From CAYYJM01 sp964471755 (lineage in GTDB: Bacteria > Planctomycetota > Planctomycetia > Gemmatales > Gemmataceae), in contig CAYYJM010000133.1 in NCBI GenBank assembly GCA_964471755.1, positions 1 to 16,511 on the forward strand: a stretch of DNA of 16,511 nucleotides, written 5' to 3'. Of this stretch, positions 1-7,033 are shown one piece after another. A model generated the notes under the pieces. The model was not told the DNA's origin, made no database searches, and saw nothing but the letters and a program-made list of their open reading frames with translations. Both the position numbers and the translations under genes were made by a program. Numbering within the stretch: the stretch's first letter is position 1; the number at the start of each line of letters is the position of its first letter.

Positions 1-73
1 CGTGAGTGTCTGAGCGAGCATCCCGGTTGGGATCCCAGCGATGGCCGTGCGGCCAGATCTGGATCTGTCGCAT
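1..73 (-). CDS. 5' end of an unidentified minus-strand gene (partial, runs off the window)
   Basis: An ATG on the minus strand at 73-71 opens a reading frame with no stop to the window edge, 24 codons. The protein begins MRQIQIWPHGHRWDPNRDAR. A strong ribosome binding site, GGGAGG, lies five bases before the ATG, which is the main reason for believing it. The stretch rich in W, H, P and D looks like real protein rather than a shadow, but it is too short to assign to a family. It would be transcribed divergently from the HD-GYP-like gene, and the 232-base gap would hold both promoters. The overlapping plus-strand extension of the neighbouring frame is much less likely to be translated. Confidence 0.5.
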   Translation of the reverse strand, partial: MRQIQIWPHGHRWDPNRDARSDTH

Positions 74-305
74 GGTCGCCTCCCGAATCGTTCGAGCCAG
101 AAACCAGTTCAGAATACCGGATTTCCCACACCTCCGGCAAGAGCCCTGTCGAACACTATTTCGACGAACCGGGAGAAGGGCGACGTCCGCCGCCGGCGAT
201 CCCGACCCGTTTTGGTTAATGCGACGGCTCCGGTTGTGCCGATTCTATCGTGGGCGGGTTGCTCTCTGGCCGAGCCGCCCGAGACTTCCGCGCACGGAGA
301 GCGCC

Positions 306-1814
306 ATGACCGAGACGCAGCAGTTACTGACCAAGATCGCGACCCTGCGGCAGCGTCTCGACCAGGCCCAGGGACTGGCCCATGAAACCGGACGGGCGGT
401 GGTTCACCTGCTGAGCAACGACGGCGCGACCGTGGTCGATCTCCGCCGTCAGGTCGAGGACGGCAGCGCCCACGATCAGGCCCTGGACGTCGTCCTCAAG
501 CCGCTGGAAGTGGCCGGTGACGCTGGCTTCCGTCTGCCGCGTCAGATGACCGCACGGGCACGGATGCTCGTCGAACGCGGCCGCGATCTGCTCCTGCGTC
601 TGCGTGATCTGAACGAGGTCCTGGCCGTCGATCAGCCCGGCCGTGCGATCGAGACGCGTCGTGGTGCCGATCCACGTCTTTCCCTGTATCGCCAGACGGT
701 GGCCCTGGCCACGACGGCTCTGCGCGCCCTGGCCTTCCTGCCCGATACGGCCACCGCCCAGTTACCGCTCTGTGAAGGCCCCGCCGCCATTCTCGATGTC
801 GTCCTGGCGCGCCTGCGTACTCTCGAAGCGACCGTCGAGGTTGAACGAGCCGAGCAGACCCGCGTGAACACGCTCGCCCACCTGCTGACCGAACTGGAGC
901 AGGGCCGGATCACGACGCTGGAGCCCTTTGTCGTCCTGGCCAGCGAGCTGGTCGGCCAGGCCGAGGAGTGCCTGCCGTTACGGCTTCTGCCGGAGGAATC
1001 CGAGGATCTCAGCCGCTTCGTCGCCACGCACGCCCTGAACGTCGCCGCAGTGGTCGCCCGGGTCGCTCGCCACGTCGTCGCCCTGCGGCACCGGGCCATC
1101 GAGCCGGTGATCGCCGCCCTGGTCATGGACGTCGGCCTGCTCCGCCTGGGCCGCGCGGAAGAGGGCTCCGAGGCCCTCGGCCTGCGCGAACTGCTCGCCG
1201 CTTCAGGCCATCACGACGCCGAGACGAACCTGACCGATGACCAGCGCCAGCGCATCGAACTGCACACGCGCGAAGGCGAGGAGATTCTGCGTGGACTCCA
1301 GCCGGACTCCACCTGGCTGGCGCAGGCCGCGCTACAGCATCACGAACGGCTCGATGGCACCGGCTATCCCGATGGGGTCAAGGCTCCGCAGCTCGACCCG
1401 GTCGCGCGCCTGCTGGCGGTCTGCGATGCCTACGTGAGCCTGGCCGGAAGCACCGCTCCAGGTCGGGGCGAGCAGCGCACGGCCATGGCCGACACCCTGC
1501 TGCTGGCCGATGGCGGCCTGCTGGATCGCGAGTATGCCGAGGCTCTGCTCCAGCTCTCCTTCTACCCGGTCGGGACGATCGTCGAGTTGGCCGACGGCGC
1601 TATCGGCGTCGTGGCGGCCGTTCCGCTCCGCGTCGGCGATCTGGGCAATCCCTCTCGCCCCGTGGTCCTGCTCCTGCTCGAACCGAACGGTACACCGCTG
1701 CCAATCCCACGTCACCTCGATCTATCGCAAAGCCCGGGCCACAGCATCGTTCGCAGCCTCCCCGCCCCGGAACGCAAACGCCGCCTGGGCCTCCACTTCC
1801 CGGAATGGGCATGA
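306..1814 (+). CDS. HD-GYP-like (degenerate HD domain) protein
   Basis: 502 residues. The frame is open from position 6, but ATG 306 is preferred because GGAGAG sits just upstream and the earlier residues are Arg/Pro-rich with no domain character. Residues 1-200 are mostly helical with no recognised domain. Residues 235-400 match the HD-GYP fold, the family of cyclic-di-GMP phosphodiesterases: H242, D275 (in a VMDVG stretch), H320, the HHE..DGTGYPDG signature at 345-357, and D374 in the VCDAY segment. The C-terminal 420-490 region (YPVGTIVELADG...) resembles the small beta domain that commonly follows HD-GYP. The His of the HD dyad is replaced by Met274, so one ligand of the usual iron site is missing. 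No signal peptide or receiver domain is visible. It may be a weak phosphodiesterase or a c-di-GMP-responsive binding protein. Family assignment is fairly sure; activity is not. Confidence 0.85.
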   Translation: MTETQQLLTKIATLRQRLDQAQGLAHETGRAVVHLLSNDGATVVDLRRQVEDGSAHDQALDVVLKPLEVAGDAGFRLPRQMTARARMLVERGRDLLLRLRDLNEVLAVDQPGRAIETRRGADPRLSLYRQTVALATTALRALAFLPDTATAQLPLCEGPAAILDVVLARLRTLEATVEVERAEQTRVNTLAHLLTELEQGRITTLEPFVVLASELVGQAEECLPLRLLPEESEDLSRFVATHALNVAAVVARVARHVVALRHRAIEPVIAALVMDVGLLRLGRAEEGSEALGLRELLAASGHHDAETNLTDDQRQRIELHTREGEEILRGLQPDSTWLAQAALQHHERLDGTGYPDGVKAPQLDPVARLLAVCDAYVSLAGSTAPGRGEQRTAMADTLLLADGGLLDREYAEALLQLSFYPVGTIVELADGAIGVVAAVPLRVGDLGNPSRPVVLLLLEPNGTPLPIPRHLDLSQSPGHSIVRSLPAPERKRRLGLHFPEWA

Positions 1815-1817
1815 ACC

Positions 1818-2040
1818 GAACGATGAATGATGAAGGATGAACGATGAATCAGAGGCTGTTCTGGATGCCCCTCGCCCCTGTACTCAGGGGAGAGGGGTTG
1901 GGGTGAGGGGTTCGCAACTGCCCTGATTGTCGAGTCGCTACCCCCTCACCCCAACCCTCTCCCCCGGAGTACCGAGGGAGAGGGAGCCGCTCGTAGAACC
2001 GTCTCAGATTCATCGTTCATCGTTCATCATTCATCGTTTC
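1818..2040. repeat. 223-bp palindromic, MITE-like intergenic repeat with heptamer-repeat ends
   Basis: The whole gap between the HD-GYP and CPBP genes is one long imperfect inverted repeat. The outer arms (1818-1855 and 2003-2040) are about 37 bases each and match with very few changes once reverse-complemented. They are built of 7-base units of the kind CGATGAA/TGATGAA/GGATGAA. The inner arms (about 1868-1914 and 1939-1985) carry GGGGTTGGGGTGAGGGG and its complement CCCCTCACCCCAACCC. The centre is about 1915-1938. No protein is encoded. The symmetry suggests a non-autonomous mobile element or a REP-type repeat that folds into a long RNA hairpin and could stop transcription after the HD-GYP gene. 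No target-site duplication was clearly seen. Confidence 0.8.
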
Positions 2041-2052
2041 AAGAGGTGGGAG

Positions 2053-2757
2053 ATGACCACTTACACCAGGGCCACGCATCATCCGTGGCCGTGTCTGCTG
2101 TTCGTCGGGCCGTTGCTGGTGCTGTACGAACTCGGAGTGGTGTTCCTGGCCGGCGGCCGACCCGAGGTGCTGCGGAACGGAGCGGATCACTGGTTGCGCT
2201 GCGCGCTGCAATGGGTCGGCATTCCGGCCTTCTGGTGGCTGCCGCCGTTGCTGCTACTGCTCGGCCTTGGTATCTGGGTCGGGCGGACCTGGGCGGCTCG
2301 ACCTCATGATCTGCCCAACATCCTGACCGGCGTCAGTCTGGAGAGCGTGGCCTTCGCCCTGGGCTTGTGGCTCCTCAGTCGCGGCCTGCTGCCGATGCTG
2401 GCGCGGATGAGCGTCGGAGCCGACGAACCGCCTCTGCGGAATCTGCTCCCGCTGATCGGGGCCGGCATCTACGAGGAGGCGCTCTTTCGGCTGGTCCTCT
2501 TCTCGCTGCTGCTCGGTCTGCTGCATCGTCTCGGTCTGCCGTTGTGGGCGGCGTGTCCGCTGGCCGTGATCCTGTCGGCGGCCCTGTTCTCGGCGGCCCA
2601 TCACATGGGGCCCTACGGCCAGGCGTACCAGAACCGACTGTTCTTCTTCCGCCTGGCCGCCGGGATGTACTTCGCCCTCGTCTTCTACTGGCGAGGCTTC
2701 GCCGTCGTCGTCGGGGCACACGCCTGTTACAACGTCATGATCACGGTCGGAGTTTGA
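2053..2757 (+). CDS. CPBP family intramembrane metalloprotease (CAAX/Abi type)
   Basis: 234 residues. ATG 2053 is chosen because AGGTGGGAG lies directly before it; the longer open frame from 1927 would translate the palindromic repeat. The protein is very hydrophobic, with several membrane segments (about 13-33, 55-78, 98-115, 130-165, 170-182, 195-227). All three family motifs are present: E141-E142-A-L-F-R146 (EExxxR), F179-S-A-A-H183 (FxxxH), and H223-A-C-Y-N227 (HxxxN). These residues form the catalytic site within the membrane in the Rce1/CPBP family. The substrate is unknown. Bacterial members are implicated in bacteriocin immunity, peptide processing or membrane protein maturation, but nothing nearby indicates which. 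The last 17 bases overlap the 3' end of the convergent serine hydrolase gene. Confidence 0.93.
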   Translation: MTTYTRATHHPWPCLLFVGPLLVLYELGVVFLAGGRPEVLRNGADHWLRCALQWVGIPAFWWLPPLLLLLGLGIWVGRTWAARPHDLPNILTGVSLESVAFALGLWLLSRGLLPMLARMSVGADEPPLRNLLPLIGAGIYEEALFRLVLFSLLLGLLHRLGLPLWAACPLAVILSAALFSAAHHMGPYGQAYQNRLFFFRLAAGMYFALVFYWRGFAVVVGAHACYNVMITVGV

Positions 2758-3883
2758 GGGCCTCGGCCGCCAGCGTCGCCACCTCGCCCCGCAGCCGCGT
2801 GACGTTCCCCTTGCCCGTCGGGTGCAGCCGGCTCGACAGGAAGACCACCGCCGATCGGCTCTCCGGGTCGATCCAGATTGACGTGCCGGTGAAGCCGGTA
2901 TGGCCGAAACTCGTCCCCTGCGGAAAGACCTTGCCCCGGTTGCCGGAGTAGGCTGTCTGCACGTCGAACCCGAGCGTCCGCTTGCCGCTCGGCGGCTTCT
3001 CGCCGCGATTCAGCGGCACGGCCAGCGGCTTCGTCAGTCGGCGGATCATCGACTCGGGGAAGACCTCCTTGCCGTCCAGTTTGCCGCCATCGAGGAGCAT
3101 CCGCGCGAAGCGGCCAAGGTCGTCGGCCGTGCTGAACAGGCCGGCATGTCCCGCGACGCCGCCCAGCTTCCGGGAGCGTGGATCATGCACCACGCCGACG
3201 AGGAATTTGCCCTCGATCTTCTCCATCGGCACACACCGGGCTCGCAGGTCGGCCGGTGGGTTGAACGTCGTCTCCTTCATCCCGAGTGGGCCGAAGACCT
3301 GTTCCTGGCAAAAGCGATCGAGCGTCTGGCCGCTGATCTTCTCGACGAGGTGGCCGAGCAGGATGTAGTTCAGATCGCTGTAGCGGAATCGGCTGCCCGG
3401 CGGATCGTTCGTCGGCAGGGCGTCGATCTTCTCCAGAGCCTTCGCCAGGCCGTCGGTGTAGTCGGCGACCGGACTGCCCGGAGCCAGGCCGGACGTGTGC
3501 AGCATCAGTTGCTCGACGGTGATCCCCTCCTTGCCCTTCCTGCCGAAGGAGGGCCGATACCGGACGACCGGGGCGTCGAGCCGGAGGCGGTCGCGCTGGA
3601 CCAGAACGTGAATCGCCATCGCCGTGGCGATCGGCTTGGTCAGCGAGGCGAGATCGAAGACGGCATCGACGGTCATGGCCCGCTTCTCCGGCTCGACCAC
3701 CGCCTGGCCGTACGCCTGGCGATGAACCACCTGGCCCTGATGCAGGACCAGGACGACCGCTCCGGAACAGTCGCCACGCTCGATTCCCCGGACGACGGCC
3801 GCATCCAGGGCGGCGAACCGATCCGCGCGCACGGCTGCGATGGCCGTCGTCATCGAGGCCAGGATCACCAGCATGAGCCGCAT
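2741..3883 (-). CDS. Secreted serine hydrolase, class C beta-lactamase / penicillin-binding fold
   Basis: 380 residues starting with a Sec-type signal peptide (residues 1-20, probable cut after AAVRA). Three active-site motifs of the beta-lactamase (PF00144) fold are present: S80-L-T-K83 with the nucleophile Ser and general-base Lys, Y168-S-D170 in the position of YxN, and G327-H-T-G330 in place of KTG. An LMLHTSGL segment at 126-133 is also typical. Such proteins are periplasmic esterases, D-amino-acid peptidases or beta-lactamase relatives; the sequence does not decide among them. ATG 3883 is preceded by AAGGAGAG. The gene starts 15 bases after the end of the TPR gene, so it is likely the third gene of the redoxin operon. 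Its 3' end overlaps the convergent CPBP gene by 17 bases. Confidence 0.92.
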   Translation of the reverse strand: MRLMLVILASMTTAIAAVRADRFAALDAAVVRGIERGDCSGAVVLVLHQGQVVHRQAYGQAVVEPEKRAMTVDAVFDLASLTKPIATAMAIHVLVQRDRLRLDAPVVRYRPSFGRKGKEGITVEQLMLHTSGLAPGSPVADYTDGLAKALEKIDALPTNDPPGSRFRYSDLNYILLGHLVEKISGQTLDRFCQEQVFGPLGMKETTFNPPADLRARCVPMEKIEGKFLVGVVHDPRSRKLGGVAGHAGLFSTADDLGRFARMLLDGGKLDGKEVFPESMIRRLTKPLAVPLNRGEKPPSGKRTLGFDVQTAYSGNRGKVFPQGTSFGHTGFTGTSIWIDPESRSAVVFLSSRLHPTGKGNVTRLRGEVATLAAEALKLRP

Positions 3884-3898
3884 GGTCGCTCTCCTTCG

Positions 3899-4213
3899 TC
3901 AGCTGATCGCGTCGAGAAAGCCGGCCATCTCGCCGGCGGCGTGATGATCACCGACGCGACGAGCCTGTTCGATGCCCGTGGTGAACGCGGCCCGTGCTTC
4001 GTCCTCCCGACCGAGCTTGAGCAGCAACTGCCCGGCCTGGACGTGGGCCGGGATGTAGGTCGGCAGGGTCCGGTTCAGTTCCTGCAACAGGGTCAGGCCG
4101 TGGTCCAGCGTCCCTTCCGAGACGTGTTCCAGAGCCAGGGCGTAGATCAGCTCCGCATCGTCGGGGCTCTGCTGGAGCAGGGCCTCGATCTTCTCACGCC
4201 GCGCTGCGCTCAT
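3899..4213 (-). CDS. Small tetratricopeptide-repeat protein
   Basis: 104 residues. ATG 4213 is chosen because AAAGGAG lies upstream and because the ATG overlaps the stop of the preceding redoxin gene as ATGA, a classic translational-coupling arrangement. A longer frame in the same phase up to 4300 would overlap the upstream gene further and has no support. Nearly the whole protein is amphipathic helix: a first TPR-like unit about 17-49 and a second about 51-84 with the A..G..LLKLGR..EA...F pattern, then a short capping helix. No signal peptide or membrane segment is seen, so it is probably cytosolic, although the upstream product is exported. TPRs bind proteins; the partner is unknown. Coupling suggests a fixed ratio with the upstream enzyme. 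Confidence 0.85.
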   Translation of the reverse strand: MSAARREKIEALLQQSPDDAELIYALALEHVSEGTLDHGLTLLQELNRTLPTYIPAHVQAGQLLLKLGREDEARAAFTTGIEQARRVGDHHAAGEMAGFLDAIS

Positions 4214-6117
4214 GGCGCTCCTTTCTCGCGTTTCAGGGAAAACGGCAAGGGCCAGATCCGCCCCTGGCGTTTGCTCGTCGCCTCGAAGTGGACCAGGCAC
4301 ATCTCGTTGGTCGTCTCCAGCCCCACGAAGATGGTTCGCGGCGGACTGAAGGGGTTGGCCGGGTTCTTCGCACTGTTGTCGTAGATCGCCTCCAGATCGA
4401 AGCGCGTGTCGGCCGGCACCTCGATCGGCTGACGATAGTAATACGTCTCCTGCCAGTTGAAGTCCCAGTTCTTGACCTCCAGAAGCGTCCGCGTCGTGCC
4501 GCCGGGTGGCGTCATCGTCACCTTGACTTCCTTGCCGATCAGGTGCATGTGCGGGAAGACCGAGTGCAGCGTGATGTCCTGCGGAGCGTACACCCGGCCG
4601 GTGACGCGGATGCGATCCTGTCCCGCCGGCAGATACAGCAGGTTGCCCGGCACGGTGAACCCTTCGATCCGGTGAACGTTCGGCTTCTTGGCGAAGTACA
4701 GACCGATGGCCGTGCGGTCCTTCTCGGCCCGGCCGCTGCGGTGGTAGTGGATTTGCAGGACGAGGTCGGAGCCCTTCGGGAGGTAGTAGCCGGTGCCGCC
4801 GGGCAGGTGGGCCGGCACCTGACCTGGCGTCCAGACACCGACGATCGGCCAGGGACCGAGCAGCGAGGAGGGGAGCAACTCCAGACCCATCGGCGAGATA
4901 TAGCCCGGCCCTCGATCAGCACGCGGCTTCTCCCGGCGTTCATCGCGTTCCTTCTGAGCCGCCTCCGCCTTTCGGCCGCGCTGGCCCGGATCGAGCAGGA
5001 CCACGGCATGATGCACGACGCGCGGGTTGCCCGGATGCAGTTCGATGGCCGTGACGTATCGATCTTCGGTCAGGCCGGTCGGCAGGACGAAGCAGCGGAA
5101 GTGATCGCCGCCGGTCGCTGCCAACTCGAAGTCATCCGGCACGGTCAGCACGAGATCCGGCTTGCCGAGTTGCCAGCCCGTGGCGAACGTTCGCGGTGCC
5201 GGAGCGGCCTTTGCGTCGCCCTCGGGAGTGCCGCCTTCGACCCAGGCCGCGAGGGTGGCGACCTCCGCCTCGGTCATGCGTCGTTCATTGCGGAAGGCCG
5301 GGCCGTCGGTCGGTTTCCAGGGCGGCATCGTGTGCGACCTCGTGTAATCGCGGATGTCCTCGGCCCAGTTCCGCGCCTGGCGATAGGACAGCAGGGCGAA
5401 CGGGCCGACGCCGCCAGGCCGATGGCATTCCTGGCAGTGCTTCTGCAAGATCGGCGCGACATCGCGATGGAAGACGACCTTGCCGGCCGTCTTTGCTGGC
5501 GGCAGCGCGATCGGACAGCCGATCGCCTCGGTCTCGGCGACGGCGACGACCTCGCCGGCCACGACGGCGGTGAGAGCGAGCTTGAGATCCTGACGCTGGA
5601 TGCGCGGGCTCTTCTTCAGCCGGGCGAGGTAGCCGTCGTCGATTCGGCCGCGGTAGCGCAGGGTGCGCTGGCCATCGAGGACGAAGACCTCCGGCGTCGT
5701 GCGGGCTCCCAGGACCTGAGTCGCCTTCTGGTCCGGATCACGCAGGACGGGGAAGGGGAGGTGATACTCCTTCGCTTTCTTCGCGATCGTGGCGGCGTCG
5801 CCCTCGTCGCGCGGACAGATGCCGACGAAGGCGACGCCCTTCGCGGAGAACGCCGCGTGCAGATCGGCCAGCGGCTGGCTGTAGTCACACGACACGGGGC
5901 AATCGAACGACAGGAAGACGACGACGACGGCACGCGGCTCCTTGAGGCCACGGAGTGACCATGCCTTGCCAGCGGCATCGGTCAGCGTGAAGTCAGCGAC
6001 GACCTCGCCGATTTTGACAGTTGGAGGCGGAGCGTCGGTGGCCTCGTCAGCGGGGATGAAAACGACGAAGGCCAGGACGCCGAGCAGGCTCAGCGCGAGT
6101 AGAGTTCGGGTGCGCAT
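4210..6117 (-). CDS. Redoxin / cytochrome c / copper type II monooxygenase fusion protein
   Basis: 635 residues with an N-terminal signal or anchor (about 5-21), so it probably acts in the periplasm. Three modules follow in order. Residues 33-165 form an AhpC/TSA-type thioredoxin fold with a CxxxC pair, C73-P-V-S-C77, and a TTPE loop at 140-143. Residues 213-298 contain a haem c motif C228-Q-E-C-H232 and a likely axial Met264 (TMPPW). Residues 320-620 match copper type II ascorbate-dependent monooxygenases (the PHM/DBM family): H369-H370 and H457 for the first copper, and H523-M-H525 and M606 (NEMC) for the second. The fusion implies an electron path from thiol or haem to copper that hydroxylates an unknown substrate. 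It heads an operon with the TPR and serine hydrolase genes, 53 bases after the HisA-like gene. Domain calls are strong; the reaction is inference. Confidence 0.9.
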   Translation of the reverse strand: MRTRTLLALSLLGVLAFVVFIPADEATDAPPPTVKIGEVVADFTLTDAAGKAWSLRGLKEPRAVVVVFLSFDCPVSCDYSQPLADLHAAFSAKGVAFVGICPRDEGDAATIAKKAKEYHLPFPVLRDPDQKATQVLGARTTPEVFVLDGQRTLRYRGRIDDGYLARLKKSPRIQRQDLKLALTAVVAGEVVAVAETEAIGCPIALPPAKTAGKVVFHRDVAPILQKHCQECHRPGGVGPFALLSYRQARNWAEDIRDYTRSHTMPPWKPTDGPAFRNERRMTEAEVATLAAWVEGGTPEGDAKAAPAPRTFATGWQLGKPDLVLTVPDDFELAATGGDHFRCFVLPTGLTEDRYVTAIELHPGNPRVVHHAVVLLDPGQRGRKAEAAQKERDERREKPRADRGPGYISPMGLELLPSSLLGPWPIVGVWTPGQVPAHLPGGTGYYLPKGSDLVLQIHYHRSGRAEKDRTAIGLYFAKKPNVHRIEGFTVPGNLLYLPAGQDRIRVTGRVYAPQDITLHSVFPHMHLIGKEVKVTMTPPGGTTRTLLEVKNWDFNWQETYYYRQPIEVPADTRFDLEAIYDNSAKNPANPFSPPRTIFVGLETTNEMCLVHFEATSKRQGRIWPLPFSLKREKGAP

Positions 6118-6170
6118 GATCTGGACACTCCCGGGTGCGTTGTCGTCCGATGACGGGTCGAAGATTCATA

Positions 6171-6902
6171 CTACCCCATGCCGGATCGGGTTTCACGCCA
6201 GGAAAGAGCGAACGAGCCCTCTTGTAATGCCGAGCCGAGCAACACCGCCGAGACGCCGAGCTGCTGAAGCCGTTCCAGGTCGGCCCGACTGCGTACGCCG
6301 CCACCGGCGAGCAACTCCACGGCCGGATGCGCCTGGTGGATCGCCGCCAGGAGCGGCTCGGTGCCGGTCCCCTCGCCCCGGCCGATGCGCGACAGGTCCA
6401 GCACGAGCAGACGCCGTACACCGAGTGCGATGGCCTCATCAGCGATGCTCCCGGCGGTGCTGCCCTGCCAGGTCCATGCCGCGACGATCGGCTCGCCGTC
6501 GCGCAGATCGAGCGAAAAGACCAGACGATCGGCCAGGATCGTCGCCATCGCGGCCAGGGCGTCGGGGCCGGCGAGCGTCTCCAGACCGGCGATGATCCGC
6601 GTGACGCCGAACGCCGCCAGGGCGTCGGCTTGCTCGGGATGGCGGACGCCAGCATCGAGCCAGAGGGTGAAGCCGGCGGCGTGCAGGCTGGCGTAGACGC
6701 TCCAGGCCGGCTCTGCCCCGGCGATGGCATCGAGGTCGGCCAGGTAGAGCGCATCGAGGCCGAATCGATCGCGGTAATCGTGAGCCACGTCCAGAGGCTG
6801 GCTTCCGGCCGGGCCTGTGAGCGGCTGATACTCCGCCCGCCGACCGGCGATCGCACGGACAGCCCGACCGTGCTTTAGATCGAGGACCGGCAGAATCTGC
6901 AT
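6171..6902 (-). CDS. HisA/HisF-related TIM-barrel protein
   Basis: 243 residues. The frame can begin at GTG 6908, but ATG 6902 is better placed: GGAGG ends five bases before it and only one base before the GTG. The protein is a complete (beta/alpha)8 barrel of the HisA/HisF family (PF00977): D8 in the LPVLDLKHGRAVR opening, the LADLDAIAG phosphate-loop region near 55-62, the SLDLRDGEP strand with D132, and the second phosphate loop AGGGVRSRADL near 199-209. HisA proper isomerises ProFAR in histidine synthesis using two Asp residues. No other his gene is present, and the opening and GGGV loops differ from textbook HisA. It may be the HisA-like paralogue reported beside methanopterin-type C1 genes in planctomycetes and archaea, but that is recall and not visible here. 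It may be co-transcribed with the redoxin operon. Confidence 0.8.
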   Translation of the reverse strand: MQILPVLDLKHGRAVRAIAGRRAEYQPLTGPAGSQPLDVAHDYRDRFGLDALYLADLDAIAGAEPAWSVYASLHAAGFTLWLDAGVRHPEQADALAAFGVTRIIAGLETLAGPDALAAMATILADRLVFSLDLRDGEPIVAAWTWQGSTAGSIADEAIALGVRRLLVLDLSRIGRGEGTGTEPLLAAIHQAHPAVELLAGGGVRSRADLERLQQLGVSAVLLGSALQEGSFALSWRETRSGMG

Positions 6903-6968
6903 GAACACCTCCGAGGACAGACGACCGTGTCGGGATAGGATTGTGCGCCGTCGTGAGCCTGCTCCCTC

Positions 6969-6997
6969 TTGCGGCTCCGACGGTGGCCTGCTACGGT
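6969..6997 (+). promoter_or_regulatory. Putative sigma70-type promoter for the FGGY kinase gene
   Basis: TTGCGG (6969-6974) and TACGGT (6992-6997) are separated by 17 bases and lie 37 bases before the start codon, in the 131-base gap between the divergent HisA-like and kinase genes. The fit to consensus is moderate. An 11-base string overlapping the -10 element, CGGTTGTGCCG (6994-7004), also occurs at 231-241 upstream of the HD-GYP gene. Confidence 0.35.
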
Positions 6998-7033
6998 TGT
7001 GCCGGATCTGCTCGTCCTCTCAGGAGCTAACCG

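Noticed and set aside
6..305. N-terminal extension of the HD-GYP frame by 100 residues
   Set aside because: Arg/Pro-rich with no domain; a good ribosome binding site precedes ATG 306; it overlaps a credible minus-strand gene start at 73.
1818..2040. CRISPR array
   Set aside because: The repeats are inverted, with 7-base tandem units, and lack regular spacers.
1927..2052. Upstream extension of the CPBP protease frame
   Set aside because: It would translate the palindromic repeat; ATG 2053 has its own ribosome binding site and begins the membrane protein properly.
2900..4384. Long plus-strand open frame spanning the serine hydrolase and TPR genes
   Set aside because: It crosses two well-supported minus-strand genes and has no domain character.
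4288..5958. Long plus-strand open frame opposite the redoxin fusion gene (556 codons)
   Set aside because: Rich in Arg, Asp and Gly without domains; the minus-strand product has three recognisable modules.
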